From contig JBBHKE010000834.1 in assembly GCA_037447655.1 (NCBI GenBank), positions 162,501-224,500 on the forward strand: a stretch of DNA of 62,000 bases, written 5' to 3'. This DNA is from Zygnema cylindricum. Lineage: Eukaryota > Streptophyta > Zygnematophyceae > Zygnematales > Zygnemataceae. Shown here one piece after another: positions 21,460-33,379 of this stretch. The translations under genes were made by a program, and so were the position numbers. Numbering within the stretch: position 1 is the stretch's first letter; each line of letters begins with the position of its first letter. The notes under the pieces were generated by a model, which worked only from the letters and a program-made list of their open reading frames with translations, searched no databases and was not told the DNA's origin.

Positions 21460-23710
21460 ATCCCTTTATTTTTTAGTCTAATTTTAGCTTCTCTTTCAAT
21501 CCACATTTATCCCTACAATATTTTAACTTGGGAGAGGGTATAGGTTTGGTCATCATGTCCGCCTCTATTTGTTCATCAGACATATACACAAGATTCACAA
21601 TTTTATTTTCAACTTTTTCCCTTACAAAGCTCAATCTTATGTCCATATGTTTAGCTTTCAACTGATGTTTTGGATTGGCTGTAATTGCAATCGCAGCGTG
21701 AATATCACAAAAGACTTCATGCACTCCCTCCTTCATATACCCCAATTTTTGCAACAAAGATTTGACCCACATCAACTCTTTCACAACAAAACAAGAGGCC
21801 ATATACTCAGCCTCCATAGTAGACTGAGCAACCACCTTTTGTTGCTTGCTGCTCCAACAGCAAGCACCTTCCCACACATACAACACATACCCAAAAGTGC
21901 ATCTTCTCATAAGTGCATCCCTATAATTGGCATCACTCTAAGTAGTGATATCAGTGTGCTCCCCTCCCAAATGCAACAATAACTCTCTGGTTCCCACCAG
22001 ATATCTCATGACTCTCTTGGTTTCCTCCCAGTCTCTCTTTCTAAGATCATTAAGACTCCTACAGAGTACTTGAACTGATCCCGCTATGTCCGGCCTGGTA
22101 CAGTTCATAAAATATATTAGACTTTCTACAACCTGCCTATAAGGGATAGACTTCATAAACTCTCTCTCTTCTGGACTAATTTGATCATCTAAGATTATCA
22201 CTCCTTCGACACTTCCATCACTTACTTTTTACAAGTCCATGGGGGTGGTACAACTGTTTGCCTTTTCCATCTGGAATTTCTCAAACATATTACCTATTGC
22301 TTCTTTCTGAGTAAGTCTAATGATCCTTTTCCCCCTATCTCTCTCCATTTAGATTCCCAAAATATACCTTGCCTCCCCTAAATCCTTCATGTCAAATCTG
22401 TTTCTAAGATCTTTCTTTAACTTATTGATCTTTTCCAAACACTTTCTTAACACCAACAAATCATCCACAGAATTTGCAATAAAAATCACACCATTCTCAT
22501 CTTCAAACATATAGATAGAATGGTTAGAGCTGATCCGGATATATCCCAGACTGGTGAGAAACTCATCTAGTTTTTTATTCCACTGTCGAGGAGTCTGCTT
22601 CACTGTCGAGGAGCCTGCTTTAGTGCACATAAGGACTTTATTAGCCTGCAGACTTTGATCTCTTCTCCTAACTCCACGAACCCCTATGGTTAACTCATGA
22701 GAAATTCTTCCTCTAACTCACTATTGAGAAAGGCGGTCTTAATATCCATCTCGTGTATTTCTATTTCTTCCGCTGCCGCTAGACTGAGGAGAATCCTTAC
22801 TGATGGGAACTGAACAACTGGAGCAAAGGTCTCCTCATAGTCAATCCCCTCCTTTTGGGTGAACCCCTCTGCTACCAACCGAGCCTTATATCTTTCAATG
22901 GTATTATCTGGGTTTAGTTTTAGTTTAAACACCCATTTATAGCTAATCGGTTTTGTGTCGGAGGACAGTCCGATAGTTCCCAAGTATTTGCTTCCATGAT
23001 GGAGGCCATCTCATCATTTATGGCTCTAATCCATCTGTCTTTCTCCTGACTGTTCACTGCCTCCGAGTATCAATGAGGCTCGTCAGGGTGAGATAGCTTT
23101 GTTACTTTATGAGCGGCCTGTTTTACTTGTATCCTTTTGCTTCTCCTTCTCTCTCCCTCAAACACTGAAGCTGGAATGGAGGGAAGTCTTGAATTTCTCC
23201 TTATTGTCTCATCGGCTCCCCTATCCATGGAAGCCGGTTCCGGTTCCTCCTCTTCTGTCTCCTCGAAGTCCATAGGAATATGTGACGTATCCGGTAGATC
23301 TCCTGTATCTTGGATCTCTCTTGAATGTGCAATTAGTGTTTCACTCATGTCCTTTTCGAGAAAAACTGAGTTCTCCTCTCTTTCAGACTCAAAACTGATT
23401 CTTATCTTCTTGGTATATTTGTAAGGGTGAAATGACTTCCCTTCATCCATGACAACTAGGTGTTTGACCAGAATGATATCTTGCTTTGCTAAGTCATAGA
23501 ATCTATATCCTTGGACATCCTCATCATATCTTTCAAAATATCTAGGTTTTCCCTTATCATCTAGTTTCCAGTTTCAAGTCTGCTTCAATACTGTACACTT
23601 GGCTACCGAATACTTAAAAGTGAGAGATATCTGGTGTCTTTCCAACCCATCTCTCATAAGGTGTCATTCCTTTTACGGCTGCGTAAGGACTCTATTCTTA
23701 ATGTAGTTGG
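21460..23710 (-). pseudogene. copia pol remnant: RNase H, reverse transcriptase and integrase tail
   Basis: Reading on the minus strand from the right: integrase C-terminal part and acidic linker (23450-23070), then reverse transcriptase (22983-22349) with YKWVFKLKLNP, GFTQKEGIDYEETFAP and an SVDD in place of YVDD, and RNase H (21910-21473) with QQKVVAQSTMEAEYMA. Several stops and frameshifts are present, and near 22594-22625 a short segment is duplicated. It would encode the same functions as the element at 9770 but is inactive. A solo LTR at 23711 splits its integrase. Confidence 0.9.
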
Positions 23711-24779
23711 TGAAACTCTGAGACCTCCATAAGTCCTCAGAGTGGAGAGCATCCAGGAAGCCTCCAGGATAACCCTGACCCTTTTGTGTTTCAGCAAGAA
23801 CAGCTGCCACCCTGGCAGACAAAAACTCTGACCAACTTCACCCTTGTGAAGGCAAGACTCCCCTGAGTCGATAGCAAAAAGAATCTCTGAATTTGCTCCT
23901 CTGGGCAGTAAGTTATGGAGGGTCAAAGTTGACCTTTTGTATAGAAGCTCTCTGGGAGAGAGGGTCCTATCTCCTAATTTTTCTAAGTCCTATCTCTCTC
24001 GTAGACTCTATCTACTGATGTACGGAGCCAATCATATTTCACTTCCGTACACAAAAATACAGCTGCCGGTGTACTTTATGTACGAACATTGTACGACATG
24101 GCCTAAATGTCGACACGTGGTATATTATGATTCGCTCCGTTAATCCTCGGAGATGCCACGATCCAATGTCATTCCGCCACGTGTCATCCGATGTGGCGAT
24201 GACCAAAAACCGCCAAAATCCTCTTCCGCGATCTCGGCGTTTAATTCCGGCGGTCCGATTAAATTCACATTTAATCGTAGCCGTAATAAATACATACGCG
24301 ATATTCGTTTCGCTAAAGAATGAAATGCGCGGTATTCGTTTCTAATCCATACTGTAATCCGTACTTTTACATTAATGGATCTATGTCTCCCGTAAACAGT
24401 TTCAATTAAATGAATAATCCTACGTGGAAATGTTTAACTAAATATCAAACCCTATAATATGTAACACTAGGTCTAGACTTAACGGATAAGGTTACCGGTT
24501 ACCGGCAGCTTACTGTCCGGCAGTTACCAAGATCAAATCCTAGAGGCATCACATAATCTTTTAGTAAATAAACCCCTAATGGTAAATAAACTAATATTTA
24601 TATCGCCTAAACCTCTGGATAGCCTAGGTAGCCATGGCTCTAGCTTCCTCTCCAATTTCTCAGTGATTGCGACAAGTTTGAGAGTTGGAGAGAGAAGTTA
24701 GAAGTAGACTGCCTCGGCTTCTTTCTATATTTCTATTTAGACGTAGAAAATACCTTTAAAAGGACCATTAATTTCTACA
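23711..24779 (-). mobile_element. Solo copia LTR inserted in another copia element
   Basis: A full LTR of the 9770-10812 family (1069 bp, minus orientation; plus strand TGAAACTCTGAG...ATTTCTACA). The duplication GTTGG lies at 23706-23710 and 24780-24784. Removing the LTR and one GTTGG restores the host integrase frame through EAMN.AN.IKNR. A solo LTR arises by recombination between the two LTRs of a complete insertion. Confidence 0.93.
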
Positions 24780-24784
24780 GTTGG

Positions 24785-26315
24785 CACTGTTCATGGCTTC
24801 TACCCAAAATCTCTTTTCTATTTTCTTGTCGGCCAACATACTGCATACATTATCTCTTAGTGTTCGGTTCAACCTCTCAGCTACCCCATTTTGTTCCGCG
24901 TTATATGGTACAATTTTGTTGAACTCCCTCATCTCTCAAGTATTCCTTAAACTGGTTAAAGGTATATTCTCCCCCATTATCACTCTTTATTCTCTTAATG
25001 GGGGTTCCATGCAACTTCTCACTCTATGATTTATTTTCTTTGAAGTAAGTTGGTGTTTTAGACTTTATTTTTAGGAAGTAGACTCTAGAGTATCTAGACC
25101 TGTCATTGGTTATTGTCAACATAAACCTGTTCCCTCTAACCGAAGGTCCTTTTGCAGGTCCCCAAATATTTATGTGGACTGGGTCTAGTACTTTCTCACC
25201 CCTATATGTGGCGGCTTTGGGAAAGGGAAGTCTGTGAGCCTTACCTTGAGCAAAGCCACTACATTTATCCACCATTTCATTATCTTCAAACTGAATGCCT
25301 TCTACTACACCAAGCTTCTTCATTTCCCTCAGCCTATCAAAATGCACATGCCCCAACCGCTTATGCCAAATCATCAACTTTGGAACACCAACATAGTAAG
25401 CATTCTTCTTTTACTTACTCAGGTTAAACTTAAACATTCATTGGCTACCCTTATTTGCCGTGAAGTACACTTCATCCCATCAACTTTGGAACACCAACAT
25501 AGTAAACATTCTTCTTTTCATTACTCAGGTTAAGCTTAAACATTCATTGGCTACCCTTATTTGCCGTGAAGTAGACTTCATCCCCATACTTAGCTGTAAA
25601 GATTCCCTTTCTAGTGAAGGTATCAAACTCTTTATCATCTAACACAAACGTAAAGACAAGATTTTTACTCAGCTGAAGAAAGTAGAGTACATCTGAGAAG
25701 GTGAGTATAAAAGTATTACCCTCCACTAAGACTTTTAGATCTACCGACCACACTAGATCTAGAGTAACCACTCTCCCATCCCCATACTATCTCTACAGTA
25801 GGGATCTTTCTTAGCTTAGTAAAGAGGTGCTTATCACGACACATATGCATGGATGCACCTGAGTCGATGATCCATCCTTCTTGTGGAGCTTCTCGAATTG
25901 CTCCGAGTGCAAACTTCTGTTTCTGAGGGATCGCCTTCTGCTCTAGACTCTCGTCAAGAAGAAGCTTCCCATCCTCCTCCTCAGAGGACTCGTCCTCGGT
26001 CTCTCCTTTCACTTTTGTGACCACAAGTGCCTTCTTCTTCCCTTTGGAAGAACCCCCTCCACGGTTCTCTTGGAGCCTCAGCTCCGACAGCTTGACACAA
26101 TCCGCTATGAAGTGTCCCGACTTTTTGCAAAAGTGACAAAGACCCTGTGGGGGCCTCGGTCCTCCAAACTGATCTCTCTCTCCTTTAAATGGTTTCTTCG
26201 GATCCTTCCCCCATCGGTTTCCTCCTGCATCTAGAGCTTGGATGCTCTTTTCCCCTCTCCTTATCTCAATTGTGTTCTACTGCACAAGTATCATCCGGAC
26301 CACTGTGTTCCATTT
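24785..26315 (-). pseudogene. copia gag/protease/integrase remnant (5' part of the element split at 23711)
   Basis: On the minus strand: part of gag with the zinc knuckle CHFCKKSGHFIADC (about 26140-26100), protease WIIDSGASMHMC (about 25880), the GAG-pre-integrase WHKRLGHVHFDRLREMKK (about 25370) and the integrase core. Stops occur throughout. Homology to the element at 9770 ends in gag near 26315, where the DNA transposon begins, so the gag N-terminus and 5' LTR are lost. Confidence 0.88.
25372..25583. repeat. 106-bp tandem duplication inside the copia remnant
   Basis: Two consecutive copies (from 25372 and 25478) begin CATCAACTTTGGAACACCAA and differ at a few bases. The duplicated segment encodes the region just before the GAG-pre-integrase domain. 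Confidence 0.9.
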
Positions 26316-27537
26316 CTATGAACTGTCAGTCATTTCGTGTACTCGGTCATTTTCGGCTGCTCTTACTTGTTATTTTTTAAGTGATATTAAGTGTTAGAGA
26401 GTATGTGGACCCTTAATAAAATTTGGGGCGCCAACCCTGGCAATAACAACAACAATCCCCATAACGCTCAGGTTGAACAAGATGAGGAAAATGAGAGGAT
26501 TGATGAGGAAAACGCATTTTCGAACAAGGAAGAGATTGAGGTGGAAATCGAAACGTCGGTAGACCCGGCGACCATTGTGGAAGGGTTTTTTCCGTCCTCG
26601 GCCAATTTCAGTGGACGTGTCTCCCACCGTAAAATTCAACACGTGTTGACTAATGCAACTCGGATGCGAGTAATACACTGGATGCTGAAGGATTGTGAAC
26701 ATTACGGCTCAGCTGAACTCATTCCAAAGACCATTAGGAAGTTTCCCGAGCATTTTACCGGAGTGTACGGTAGAAGTAAGCCATTTCAACCAAACGTTCC
26801 CCCATTTATTAAATGATTTCGTTTCCTCCTTACTTTTGTGTTATTATTCTCATTCACAATGCGTAGTTAAATTTTAATTTTGTTGTGCTTTTAAATTATT
26901 TGTACAGTATTATTTTGGAAGGTCGCCTTTCTCTCTCAAACTACACACTGACTTCTCACTAACTCTCCATTAGTGCGTGTTTTTCTATGTTGTCGACTAC
27001 TATGCATTGCTTTGTTGTTTCTTAGTATTGTTTTCCAAGTGTCTTGCGATTTCTTTATGGCACCAGCGTACTAGCGATGACGTGTCTTTGTCGCGGTGTA
27101 TGCGATGACATCATATTGTCGCTTCAATGATGGGTACGACAAAATAATTGAATGGATGATGATAGCTCGTTAGGTTGAAAGTGCGAATGTATGACGATAG
27201 TCGTTCGTCGTTTGACTAAACCATTGACGACATCAGTTGAAACAATTCAACGTTGGTATTCTCGAATTGAATTCGCGGACGACGACGCTGTTTCGTCGAT
27301 TCACTATTGAGAACTTGAATACAGTCGAACGCTCGACGACATTGTGTCGTCGCTTGAATGTCGGGTTTTAAATTGTTGGACCAACGGTTTAATTTTCCAA
27401 CTGTGAACAGTGGAGTACGGTTACAGTTGGACAAGCTCAGTAAAAGCCAGAGTAAAAGTGTGTGTTTTAGGGTTTTTTTTGTCTCCGTCAACTGTGTTTT
27501 TGCTTTTTTCTTGTTAACTAAGATTTGTTTTTCAATG

Positions 27538-28856
27538 GAGGGTGCCCGACGACCATTCAAGCAACTTCGCTCTGCCATTTGGCGGCGATATCGTCCACGT
27601 CCAACGATGGTCGACATGGGGGATCATATACCTAAAGGGGAGAACTTAGAGAGGGAAAGGGATGCAACCGGGGGAGTGTTGGGGAATAGGGTGGAACAGG
27701 AAACGGGTGGTAGGGAAAGGGCTGGAATGGAGCTGGTTTTGAGGGAGGGGGAGGAATCTGGTGCTGAAATAGATGAGATGGAGGCAACAGAGGTGGTGGT
27801 GAGGGAAGGGACGTGTACGGAGAGGGTAGTAATGGGAAGTGTGCCGGAGGGGGAATTACCGAATGAAGGGATTAGAGCGGACGAAGAAGGTGTCCACGAA
27901 GTAGAAGAGGGTAAGGAGGTAGACGAAGAGTATGAACCCTCGGGAACTGCGTCGAAAGAACCTATAGAGGAAGGGGAAGAGCCTACGGAAGAGGAGGAGG
28001 AACCGGAAGAAACCGAATCGTCGAACATTCCGGTCACGAAATACGACGACGATCCCTCAACCTCGGACCGGCAATCTTCGGAGAGCTTGGAGAGAGGCAT
28101 GGAGGAAGAATATGGTGACAAAGACGAGGTTGTCCCTTTTCCACCATCACCGAATCGTGATATAGCTCTCGTGGCGGTACAAGGACCTCAAATTCAGGCC
28201 GAGCGTGATGTGGTAATTCGAGAGGAAGAACCCGATTGGTTTTTCCCGCCTCCAATCGGAGATGCCATGGATGGCTTCCGACCGACGGCTGCCCATTACA
28301 TCCCGGTCGAGGATTGGCCGGACTATTGGCGTTACGAGGAGGCTCGGCCTATTGACCGATGGTTGAACCCCGTCCCGGAAATTCTCGACATCCCTCCGGA
28401 TGTCCCCGCCCACCTAACATGGTTGTACATCGCATCATACAACCATGCGTCAAATTTCCCATACATTAGGCAATTTCAGCCTAATGATGAACGTTTCACA
28501 TGGATTGTACGTCGACTGATTGGATTCAAAATAGATGTCCCGGAATTAATCCGCCATTATCACCCTTGGGACTCACGGTTATTTACCATTCTACGTCGTG
28601 CAATTCATACTCCGGAGCTAAAGAATTTTTAGATGCTCGAAGTGAGGTCAATGTGCAAGTGAGGCGTACGTATCTTTGGGAAATTCTGAGGGTCCCACAT
28701 GTTGATGAGCCCCCTCCACCACCGGAAGTAGAACGATTGAGGAATGAAGTACAAAATCTCAATCGCTGTTTGGAGGCTCAAGAAATAACGATGATAACGG
28801 TTCGTCGCTTAATTAATAATTTAACTCAAGAGCTTGGTGGCATTAGGCAACGTTGA
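27538..28856 (+). pseudogene. Second ORF of the DNA transposon: acidic protein with C-terminal coiled coil (frameshifted)
   Basis: Lies entirely within intron 1 of the transposase, same strand. From the ATG at 27538 (MEGARRPFKQLR...) a basic start is followed by a long Glu-rich stretch (about residues 40-190), then a folded-looking part rich in Trp, Pro and Tyr (about 190-360: WFFPPPIGDAMDGFRP, VEDWPDYWRYEEARP). It stops at 28632. The adjacent frame continues the same protein to 28856 (EFLDARSEVNVQVRRTYLW, then a PPPPP linker and a leucine heptad coiled coil), so one nucleotide appears to be gained or lost near 28625-28632. I recognise no family. A transposon accessory protein or a capsid/gag-like fold are both guesses. 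Confidence 0.6.
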
Positions 28857-28859
28857 TGG

Positions 28860-29350
28860 GAGATGACGAGGGTCAATTTCGTGGCCTTCATTCGAAGGAG
28901 AGGCATCCCGATTTAGCCCTCACCCTACATTGGGTGCCACAATGTTATGTTTTTTTTTTATTTATCATACACGTGTGAATTTAATATTTCTCTCCCCTTT
29001 TTTCACAGAATGCATGTAAATTCGACTTTATGTCATACATTTGGTTTTGTTGATATCGCCATTGTGTTTCATAATCCTCTTTCTTGGCTTAACGACGACA
29101 CAAGGTCGTCGCTGGTTCGTCGATAAAGTGAGGATTTCTCATCGGTGGTCGGCAGCTGACTATGTATCAACGATGTTTATAAAAAAAAAATAACTTTGCA
29201 GATATAACGACGAGCATTGTCGTCGCTAAATTTGCGACAACAACTTTTCGTCACTGAATATTGTCGTTTATTTTTAGAGTCATTCCAATTTGTTATACGA
29301 CTTTCCATTCAAGAATCCCATTAATTCTTTTGACATTGTTTATTATTTAC
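28860..29350. other. Intron/inter-ORF region of the DNA transposon with CGTCG-rich motifs
   Basis: No frame is coding. Short motifs such as TCGTCGC and its complement recur (about 29090-29270), as they do at 27060-27360 and 36370-36790. Confidence 0.5.
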
Positions 29351-30251
29351 AGGGTACCAAAAGGCCAAGCGGAGAGAGGGTGGGTAGAGAGGAGGTCCAC
29401 GCTTGATGGAATACGAGAGACAACCCGGACATTCTCTACTTCTAGTTTTGGGACAATATCGGTGGCGGTTACCAAGGCTTTGCCGGGAAGAGGAAGGAAG
29501 GAAGCTGCTTGGGTGACTGTTAAACACAAGGAGTTGCTTTCGGATTTTGAACGTTTTAAGAAAGCGGGTATGAAGATGTCCACCTCAATTCTCGGGGACA
29601 TCGGTAGGGACATAATAAGAGAAAGAAGGAAGGAGTACGGCCCGGAATGGTTCAACAATGACGGGTCCGAAATACATCCAATCATCAATAAAAGGTGTGT
29701 GCAAAGGTGTCAAGAGAAGCACAACATCGTTGTGCGTGCGCAAAAGGGGAAACTACAATGTAGTCCTGAGAAAGAGGAATACATTGAGCGTACCGTAGCC
29801 TTCCACATGGGCGTTCTGAAGCGGGGGTTTGAATCTGGTGAGTCTCTTTCCGTTACGAATGATGAATAATGATGTCTTTTTTATATTATTGTGTTTTATT
29901 TTCGTTGAATTCCCTACTTGACGATATGCCCTAAAAGTAAACTAAGCTTGTTTCGGTTTGGGGGCGTATGTATACCAGGAATTTTCAGCGAAGACCTCAT
30001 GGAAAACATGGATGAAACTCACATGATCGTCAACACCGATAATGGAAAGACGTTGGGGTTTCGAGGGGACGATGTGGTGAAATACGCCGACGTCGTCGGA
30101 GGAGGTGAATCCATGACTCTCATGGTATGAATCAGAGGAGGGGTGAACGCTCGTATCGAGAACCCGATGATAATATTTGCAAATCGCGGTAGAAATTACC
30201 CGATACAAGGTTTACAAGGTTTGAGGGTCGAAGCTGCTACCATATGTTTAG

Positions 30252-31499
30252 ACTCCATTGTGGATTGAGTTGTTAGCTTTTGTAATTTGCTACTCCAGCA
30301 GCAAGTTCCATCTCAAATATTAAGTACAAAACCAGTTGTAGATTTCCGGCTTCCTGTCTATATGGCTTTGAAGCCATAAACTCTTCCTCCCCTGTCTCTA
30401 GACTCCCACCAACCATTATGCCTGAATCTGTATCAATTCCTTCCAATTTCTGCCTGAATTCTATAGGAGTTACGAATCTTTTTACATCTCTCATTTCATA
30501 TCTTTCCAGCATGTTACCTATTGCTTCTTTCTGAGTCAACATAATCAGCCTCTTGTTTCTGTCTCAATCTACCTGTATTCCTAAGATGTATTTGGCCTCA
30601 CCGAGGTCTTTCATCTCGAACCTAGACCTTAAACCCGCTTTAATGCGGTTTATTTCATCCATTGACTTACTTGTTAATAATGGATCATCCACATATACAA
30701 CAATGTAAATTACCCCATCCTCTCTTTGTAGAACATATACAGAATGATCTGAGCTAATTCTCTTAAAACCTAGCCCAGTCAAAAACTCATCTAACTTCAG
30801 ATTCCATTGACGCGGGGCTTGTTTTAGCCCATACAAAGATTTCATCAATTTACACACTAATTCTTCCTTTCCCTTTTTAACATACATTTCAGGTTGTTTC
30901 ATATAAATTGTTACTTCTAACTCTCCATGCAAGAAAGCAATTTTAACATCCATTTGATGTATTTCCATATTCTCTATAGCCGCTAGACTTAGCAAAATTC
31001 AGACAGTGGGAAATCTAACAACTGGGGAGAAGGTTACCTCAAAGTCAATACCTTCTTTTTGATTATATCCCTTTGCCACTAGTCTGGCCTTATACTTTTC
31101 GATGGTGTTATCCAGGTTCAGCTTCACCTTGAATACCCATTTGCTGCCGATGATTTTCCTGCTTGGAGGAAGATCCACCTGCTCTCATGTCTGTGCCTCC
31201 ATAATAGACTTCATTTCATCGTCTGCCACCTCGATCCACTGATTTCTCTCAAGTGATGAGAAGGCCTCCTAGATCGTTAGAGGCTCCTCTGTAGCTGCAG
31301 AAAAAACAAAGTGAGAGCTTGCTTGTAGACGGCTGCTAGATCTCTTTCCCCCGGGAAATTCTGAGGCTGAGATTGTCGGCAACCTCTGATTTCTCTGTTT
31401 AGTTTGAACCGTAACTTGATCTGGTACAGAATGTGTAGTAGTTCTTGTTGTTTTTGAAATGTTAGTTTCGACCTTAGGACACACTTTGTGCGCACGCGA
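30252..31499 (-). pseudogene. copia reverse transcriptase with internally deleted RNase H
   Basis: On the minus strand: linker (31495-31269), reverse transcriptase with MDVKIAFLHGELE, SLYGLKQAPRQWN and YVDDPLL (30995-30564), then LTQKEAIGNMLE and KPYRQ. Directly after PYRQ.GNL the sequence jumps to the RNase H SSKQQ-like region and breaks off at 30252, so about 200 residues are deleted. It belongs to the same minus-strand element as 32361-35328. Confidence 0.88.
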
Positions 31500-32360
31500 C
31501 GTTTCGTGCGTAATTTATTAAATGAATTTAATGTGGTTGTACGAATGGATTTTCGGGTTGGGGGAGTAGTAAAATTAATTGAAGTTCGATGTACGAAATA
31601 ATAATGTGAGTGACGCGAACCAACGCACGTAATTTATGGAATGCGTTGGAGAAATGGACGGCGGATCGCGAAGCGATCCGACGTAAGATATTCGAAGAGG
31701 TTGAAATGGTACGTCCCACGTACGAAACATATTGCGACGGTTGCATTTATGGAAATGGACGCGACGGTACAAAGAATCTTATTTGACAAGTGTACTTTAA
31801 ATTGGCGTAATTTATGGCGAAGTACGTAATTGCGGTATGGACAAATTTGGATGGTTTGACGTCGTTTCGTCAAGTGGAATTTGGGACCACGTGGCGTGAC
31901 ATCAAGGGGGCCGAATAAAAGCTACGGACGGCGGACAAAGGCAACCGTAATTTTTCATGGAGTGGGGACGCGAAATCGCGTCAAATCACAAGATGTACAT
32001 TTTGGACGTCGCGGATTGTTTGACGAAATTCGAGGAGTTTCGTTGAGTGACTCAACATACGATTTTGTGAGATTGTGTGTACTTGTAAATATTTGTAACA
32101 ACAGTGGTTTGTCTTTTTGTGTATTAGTTAATAGTGTAGACTTATTTATTCTGACATACCTTGAATTATTGGGGTATACTCACACTAATTTAAGTAAATG
32201 GTAGATTACGTACGGCTGGTATTCCTCCGTACATTTAGTAGTGAACCTGAGTATAATTTTGTAGGACTTAGTTTATTTTAGTATCACAGTTAAGTTTATC
32301 AAAGCCATGGCAGACTGTTTTTCTGCAACTTTGACCTGATGGTGTGATCACCCTGATTGA
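31500..32360. other. Unassigned sequence between copia linker and reverse transcriptase parts
   Basis: Not copia-like in any frame. It is rich in ACGTAATTTATGG, CGCGA and GTACG motifs and contains the inverted repeat GGATCGCGAAGCGATCC (31664-31680). Possibly an insertion, but I found no clear termini or target duplication. Confidence 0.4.
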
Positions 32361-33379
32361 TTTTTTTCTATGAAAATTTGTAGAGATATTCCTTGACCTG
32401 CAAACTATATGTGTGTAAAGTTTTATTCTGTTTTGTCAATTCTGTACATTTCTGTGGAAAGTCTACTTGGTTAGTTTGAGAAGTTGTCAGCTGTTTTTGG
32501 GAAACTCTGGAGCTTATATCTTCTAGATTCCTAGGTGGATTTGGCTGTAACTTTGTGAGTTTAAATTGTCTATGGTATACTGCAAATTTCTGCATTTGAG
32601 GTGATTTTGTTTACTTTGGAGTAATCTGTGCTGTCTGAAACACAACTGTTTTGGGGTAGTCTGTGGGTGTCTTCCGTGAGTAATCCATGGCTTAAATAGG
32701 CTATGGACAACAGTTCTTTCCACCTGCGGTGTAGCTTGTGGTGAAGCATCCTGTAAAGGCACCAGATGAACTGAAGGAAGAGGTGTCCCACTTGCCGGTG
32801 GAAAGTAGACTCGCTGCGTATGGTGAAAAATGACATATTCTTGCTTTTCCTTTGCCGGTTGATCTGGCACTTTAAACAGGTCAACCGATCCTGTTCGTCT
32901 TTAATCTGGATATTTCTAGAAACAATCTCTTTCCTTTTCTCAAGTAAAAAAACTCTATATCCTTTCGCATTATCAGTATACCCCATGAAAATCTCAGGTA
33001 AGCCTTTAGGCTCCATTTTCCATCTATCCTATAAAGTATCTAAAATAAAACACTTGCTGCCAAAGATCTTAAAGTGACTAACATCAGGTTTTTCCCCTGT
33101 CCAAAGCTCATAAGGTGTAGTGCTAATAAACCTAGAAGCAATTCTATTTTTAATATAAACAACATAGTTAAGTGCTTCAACCCAGAATTTCAAATCTAGC
33201 CCTTTATCTGCAAGCATGGACCGGGCACTCTCTGTTACTGTCCTATTTAATCTCTTAGAAACACCATTTTGTTCCGGTGTACATGGAACTGTAAGATTGT
33301 GAGTGATGCATTCCTGAAGGAGAAATTCTTCGAATTCTTTCGATGTGTATTCTCCCCCGTTGTCTGATCTTAGCGCCAA
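32361..33379 (-). pseudogene. copia integrase core, C-terminal part and linker
   Basis: Minus strand: LRSDNGGEYTSKEFEEF and EQNGVSKRLNRTV carry the integrase core Asp and Glu region (33379-33200). YELWTGEKPDVSHFKIFGSKCF follows, then a frameshift and the EPKGLPEIFMGY motif (33016). The linker decays into short frames. Confidence 0.88.

Larger units (their letters stand above)
26391..30215 (+). pseudogene. DDE transposase, three exons, truncated (DNA transposon)
   Basis: Three parts on the plus strand join by phase. Exon 1 (to 26775, donor AGTAAGC) has a basic helical region (RVSHRKIQHV...MRVIHWMLKD). Exon 2 (29353-29837) begins YQKAKR, has an early frameshift or stop near 29375-29385, then reads through a helix-turn-helix-like region. 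Exon 3 (from 29979) has MENMDETHM followed by GFRGDDVVKYADVV and, after an in-frame TGA at 30128, ISGG/RIENPMIIFANR-like sequence. The DET motif carries the first catalytic Asp of DDE_1-type transposases; the later Asp and Asp/Glu are missing because the copy is cut near 30215. From memory it resembles a DDE family seen in oomycetes and other eukaryotes. Assignment to a superfamily is tentative. Confidence 0.7.

Noticed and set aside
27358-27537. Upstream extension of the transposon's second ORF to the first ATG at 27358
   Set aside because: The first 60 residues are hydrophobic, AT-rich in codon use and unlike the rest. The ATG at 27538 starts at a clear change in composition.
31634-32204. 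Small frames in the unassigned segment within the copia remnant
   Set aside because: Frames on both strands overlap, are under 110 codons and show no domain.
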